Source: Candidatus Dojkabacteria bacterium (GTDB lineage Bacteria; Patescibacteriota; Dojkabacteria; SC72; JAFGCJ01). Taken from it: DNA of 8,299 nucleotides. The stretch spans positions 1 through 8,299 of the forward strand of contig JAQVGB010000040.1 in the NCBI GenBank assembly GCA_028696915.1, read 5' to 3'. Under the pieces are notes generated by a model. It was not told the origin of the DNA, searched no databases, and saw nothing but the letters and a program-made list of their open reading frames with translations. Shown piece after piece: positions 6,887 to 8,299 of the stretch. The position numbers and the translations under genes are program-made. Each line of letters starts with the position of its first letter. Within the stretch, counting starts at the first letter, position 1.

Positions 6887-7888
6887 CTATCCGCGCAGGC
6901 TTCTCTGGAGCACATCGAGGTTCTTTAGTGCCTCTCCCGTCCCACGGACCACACAGTAGAGTGCATCTTCCGCAACATACGCCGGAACACCGGTTGCTTT
7001 GGTCAGTAGTGCATCAATATTGTTCAAAAGCGCCGTACCGCCGCTCAGGACCATTCCGCGGTCGATGACGTCCGATGACAGCTCGGGAGGCGTTTGCTCG
7101 AGGACTTTCTTAACCGCCGCAATGATACCGTTGAGCGGTTTTTTCATGGCCTCGACCGTTTCGTTTGAATCAATAGCTACCGCTCGCGGCAATCCCGACG
7201 AGCTGTCCCGTCCCCGGACTTCCATCTTCTTGGGCTTCTCGACCGGAAGCGCTGTCGCTATAGTCATTTTAATCTCCTCAGCAGTCTGCTCCCCGATAAG
7301 CAATCCGTGCTTACGCCGCATATACGAAATAATCGACTCATTGAGTGCGTCGCCGGAGATTCGCACCGAGTTGTACACAACCATACCGTTGAGTGAAATG
7401 ATCGCAACTTCCGACGTTCCGCCACCCATGTTCACAATCATGTTCCCGGCAGACGTATGGATTGGCAATCCCGCACCGATTGCGGCCGCAAGCGGTTCAG
7501 GGATCAGCCATACTTTGCCCGCCCCAGCGGCGAAGGCTGCTTTTCTTACCGCCCGCTGCTCCACGGAGGTAATACCGGCAGGAACGCTGATCATGACTTC
7601 TGGTCGAAATAACCGGGAAGAGCCAACGACTTTATTGAGGAAATACTTAAGCAAGGCCTCCGTAACACGATAACTTGCTATAACGCCACCCCGCAGAGGT
7701 CGATTGGCGATGACATTTTCGGGCGTTTTCCCAAGCATTGCCTTCGCTTCGTTACCGACCGCAAGGACCGAATAATCGTCGGCATTCAGCGCGACAACCG
7801 TCGGTTCAGTCAGGACCACCCCCTGCTTTTCAGCAAAGACCACGGAGTTAGCAGTACCGAGATCAATGCCAAGTCGTTTGGCAAACAT
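6887..7888 (-). CDS. mreB: Rod-shape actin homologue MreB
   Basis: This 333-residue, full-length MreB forms ATP-dependent membrane-bound filaments that direct cell-wall synthesis. It has the phosphate-1 loop GIDLGTAN (7-14), the membrane-inserting loop with Leu93-Phe94 (SRLFRP), PEPLAAAIGAGLP (130-142), the phosphate-2 motif NMGGGTSEVAIIS (153-165), ELSSDVIDRGMVLSGGTALL (269-288) and a short C-terminus. Two positions are unusual: phosphate 2 usually reads DIGGGT but here Asp is Asn153 (codon AAC), and the usual EEPMAAAIG reads PEPLAAAIG. The start at 7888 is firm because the conserved GIDLGTAN begins at residue 7. No Shine-Dalgarno precedes it, and an extended -10 box ends 9 nt before the ATG, so the message is probably leaderless or nearly so. 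It heads a minus-strand group with the glycosyltransferase and lies divergent to a PEGA protein. No mreC or mreD follows it here. Confidence 0.96.
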   Translation of the reverse strand: MFAKRLGIDLGTANSVVFAEKQGVVLTEPTVVALNADDYSVLAVGNEAKAMLGKTPENVIANRPLRGGVIASYRVTEALLKYFLNKVVGSSRLFRPEVMISVPAGITSVEQRAVRKAAFAAGAGKVWLIPEPLAAAIGAGLPIHTSAGNMIVNMGGGTSEVAIISLNGMVVYNSVRISGDALNESIISYMRRKHGLLIGEQTAEEIKMTIATALPVEKPKKMEVRGRDSSSGLPRAVAIDSNETVEAMKKPLNGIIAAVKKVLEQTPPELSSDVIDRGMVLSGGTALLNNIDALLTKATGVPAYVAEDALYCVVRGTGEALKNLDVLQRSLRG

Positions 7889-7897
7889 TGCGGTAAG

Positions 7898-7926
7898 ATT
7901 ATAGCATCAGGCCTCGTTCACCCCAA
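7898..7926 (-). promoter_or_regulatory. Extended -10 promoter for mreB, near-leaderless
   Basis: On the minus strand TGCTATAAT (7906-7898) is a perfect extended -10 element. A weak -35 match, TTGGGG (7926-7921), lies 17 nt upstream. The expected start of transcription, about 7890, is 2 nt before the mreB ATG, and no ribosome binding site fits between them. Confidence 0.7.
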
Positions 7927-7997
7927 GGGCTTCTCGACCGCAACGCGATGCACATGTTCGCCTCAAGCCCTCCACTGCTCGTTCCCTTACCTCTATA

Positions 7998-8006
7998 TGG
8001 TATACT
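7998..8006 (+). promoter_or_regulatory. Extended -10 promoter for the PEGA gene, near-leaderless
   Basis: TGGTATACT (7998-8006) is an extended -10 element (TGn plus TATACT, 5 of 6 consensus). Transcription would start near 8013, about 3 nt before ATG 8016. No -35 box is recognisable at 16-18 nt spacing, as is common for extended -10 promoters, and no Shine-Dalgarno precedes the ATG. Confidence 0.6.
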
Positions 8007-8015
8007 TTCATCTGC

Positions 8016-8299
8016 ATGAAAAAGACCCTGAAGACAGTCCTCGGCATCGTTGTCGGCCCGTTCCTGCTGATCATCGGAACACTGCTGACCTATTTCGTTG
8101 CCAAAGGATACCGGTTTGATTTTGATAACGGCCAGTTCGAGCAAACTGGCGTTATTTCTGTCGAAACCAAACCCCGCCGCACAGAGATAACGCTCGACGG
8201 CACCGCCATCGGAAAGTCACCAAAAGCGGTAAGCGGCATAAACGAAGGCAAGCACACGGTCACACTATCCAGAAACGGCTATCAGACATGGACCATGAA
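8016..8299 (+). CDS. Membrane-anchored PEGA-domain protein, 3' partial
   Basis: The first 94 residues are visible and the frame runs off the window. A short basic start (MKKTLKT) precedes one hydrophobic segment at residues 8-29 (VLGIVVGPFLLIIGTLLTYFVA), an uncleaved signal-anchor placing the rest outside the membrane. After GYRFDFDNGQF comes a PEGA domain from about residue 44: GVISVETKPRRTEITLDG, GKSPKAVSGINEGKHTV and LSRNGYQTW, which match the family pattern of a P-x-x-A/T-x-I-x-hydrophobic-DG strand, a G-x-(S/T)P turn and a terminal GY-x-x-W. PEGA domains are small extracytoplasmic beta modules of surface proteins. In Patescibacteria they often begin a longer protein with a beta-propeller-like part, which would lie beyond the window. 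It is divergent from mreB, with promoters back to back. The start at 8016 is supported by the anchor and by the extended -10 just upstream. Confidence 0.82.
   Translation, partial: MKKTLKTVLGIVVGPFLLIIGTLLTYFVAKGYRFDFDNGQFEQTGVISVETKPRRTEITLDGTAIGKSPKAVSGINEGKHTVTLSRNGYQTWTM

Noticed and set aside
6999..7673. 224-codon open frame antisense to mreB
   Set aside because: It is fully covered by conserved MreB motifs on the other strand; a Ser/Ile/Pro-rich shadow.
7945..7961. Imperfect palindrome between the divergent promoters
   Set aside because: Only four outer base pairs match, too little to support an operator.
7899..8144. Small minus-strand open frame upstream of mreB
   Set aside because: It overlaps the PEGA coding region and both promoters and has no recognisable protein features.

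Overview
The window looks like bacterial chromosome of moderate GC, most likely from the Candidate Phyla Radiation (Patescibacteria). This is inferred from style, not from a marker gene: a short membrane-anchored PEGA protein beside mreB, compact spacing, sigma70-type promoters and near-leaderless starts. A Saccharibacteria-like source is plausible but cannot be fixed from the sequence. There is no rRNA, tRNA, insertion sequence or CRISPR array.

Layout. Positions 1-4553 (+) hold four consecutive ATP-grasp ligase genes. (1) The 3' part of a RimK-related ligase of the TIGR02291 type, whose polypeptide continues into a retropepsin/RimB-like aspartic protease domain. (2) A stand-alone cyanophycin-synthetase-like ATP-grasp protein. 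(3) A longer cyanophycin-synthetase-like protein that keeps the N-terminal and ATP-grasp domains but carries a truncated Mur-ligase-like domain without its P-loop lysine. (4) A compact RimK-like ATP-grasp protein. Positions 4554-4631 hold an inverted repeat between convergent genes. Positions 4632-7888 (-) hold, in transcription order, mreB, a family 2 glycosyltransferase and a DUF1704/MATCAP-type zinc carboxypeptidase. At 7889-8015 two extended -10 promoters point away from each other. From 8016 (+) a PEGA-domain membrane protein starts and runs off the window.

Working interpretation (inference). Four peptide-bond-forming ligases, a protease domain fused to one of them, and a convergent gene for a peptidase family that trims C-terminal residues suggest a system that builds or attaches a short peptide or amino-acid polymer and then trims it. 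It is not ordinary cyanophycin synthesis, because no functional Mur-ligase half is visible. The neighbouring MreB, glycosyltransferase and PEGA genes are envelope and shape functions, so the target may be at the cell surface, but nothing in the sequence proves this. Other points of note are an Asp-to-Asn change in a conserved nucleotide-binding motif of MreB, and near-leaderless promoters for both mreB and the PEGA gene.
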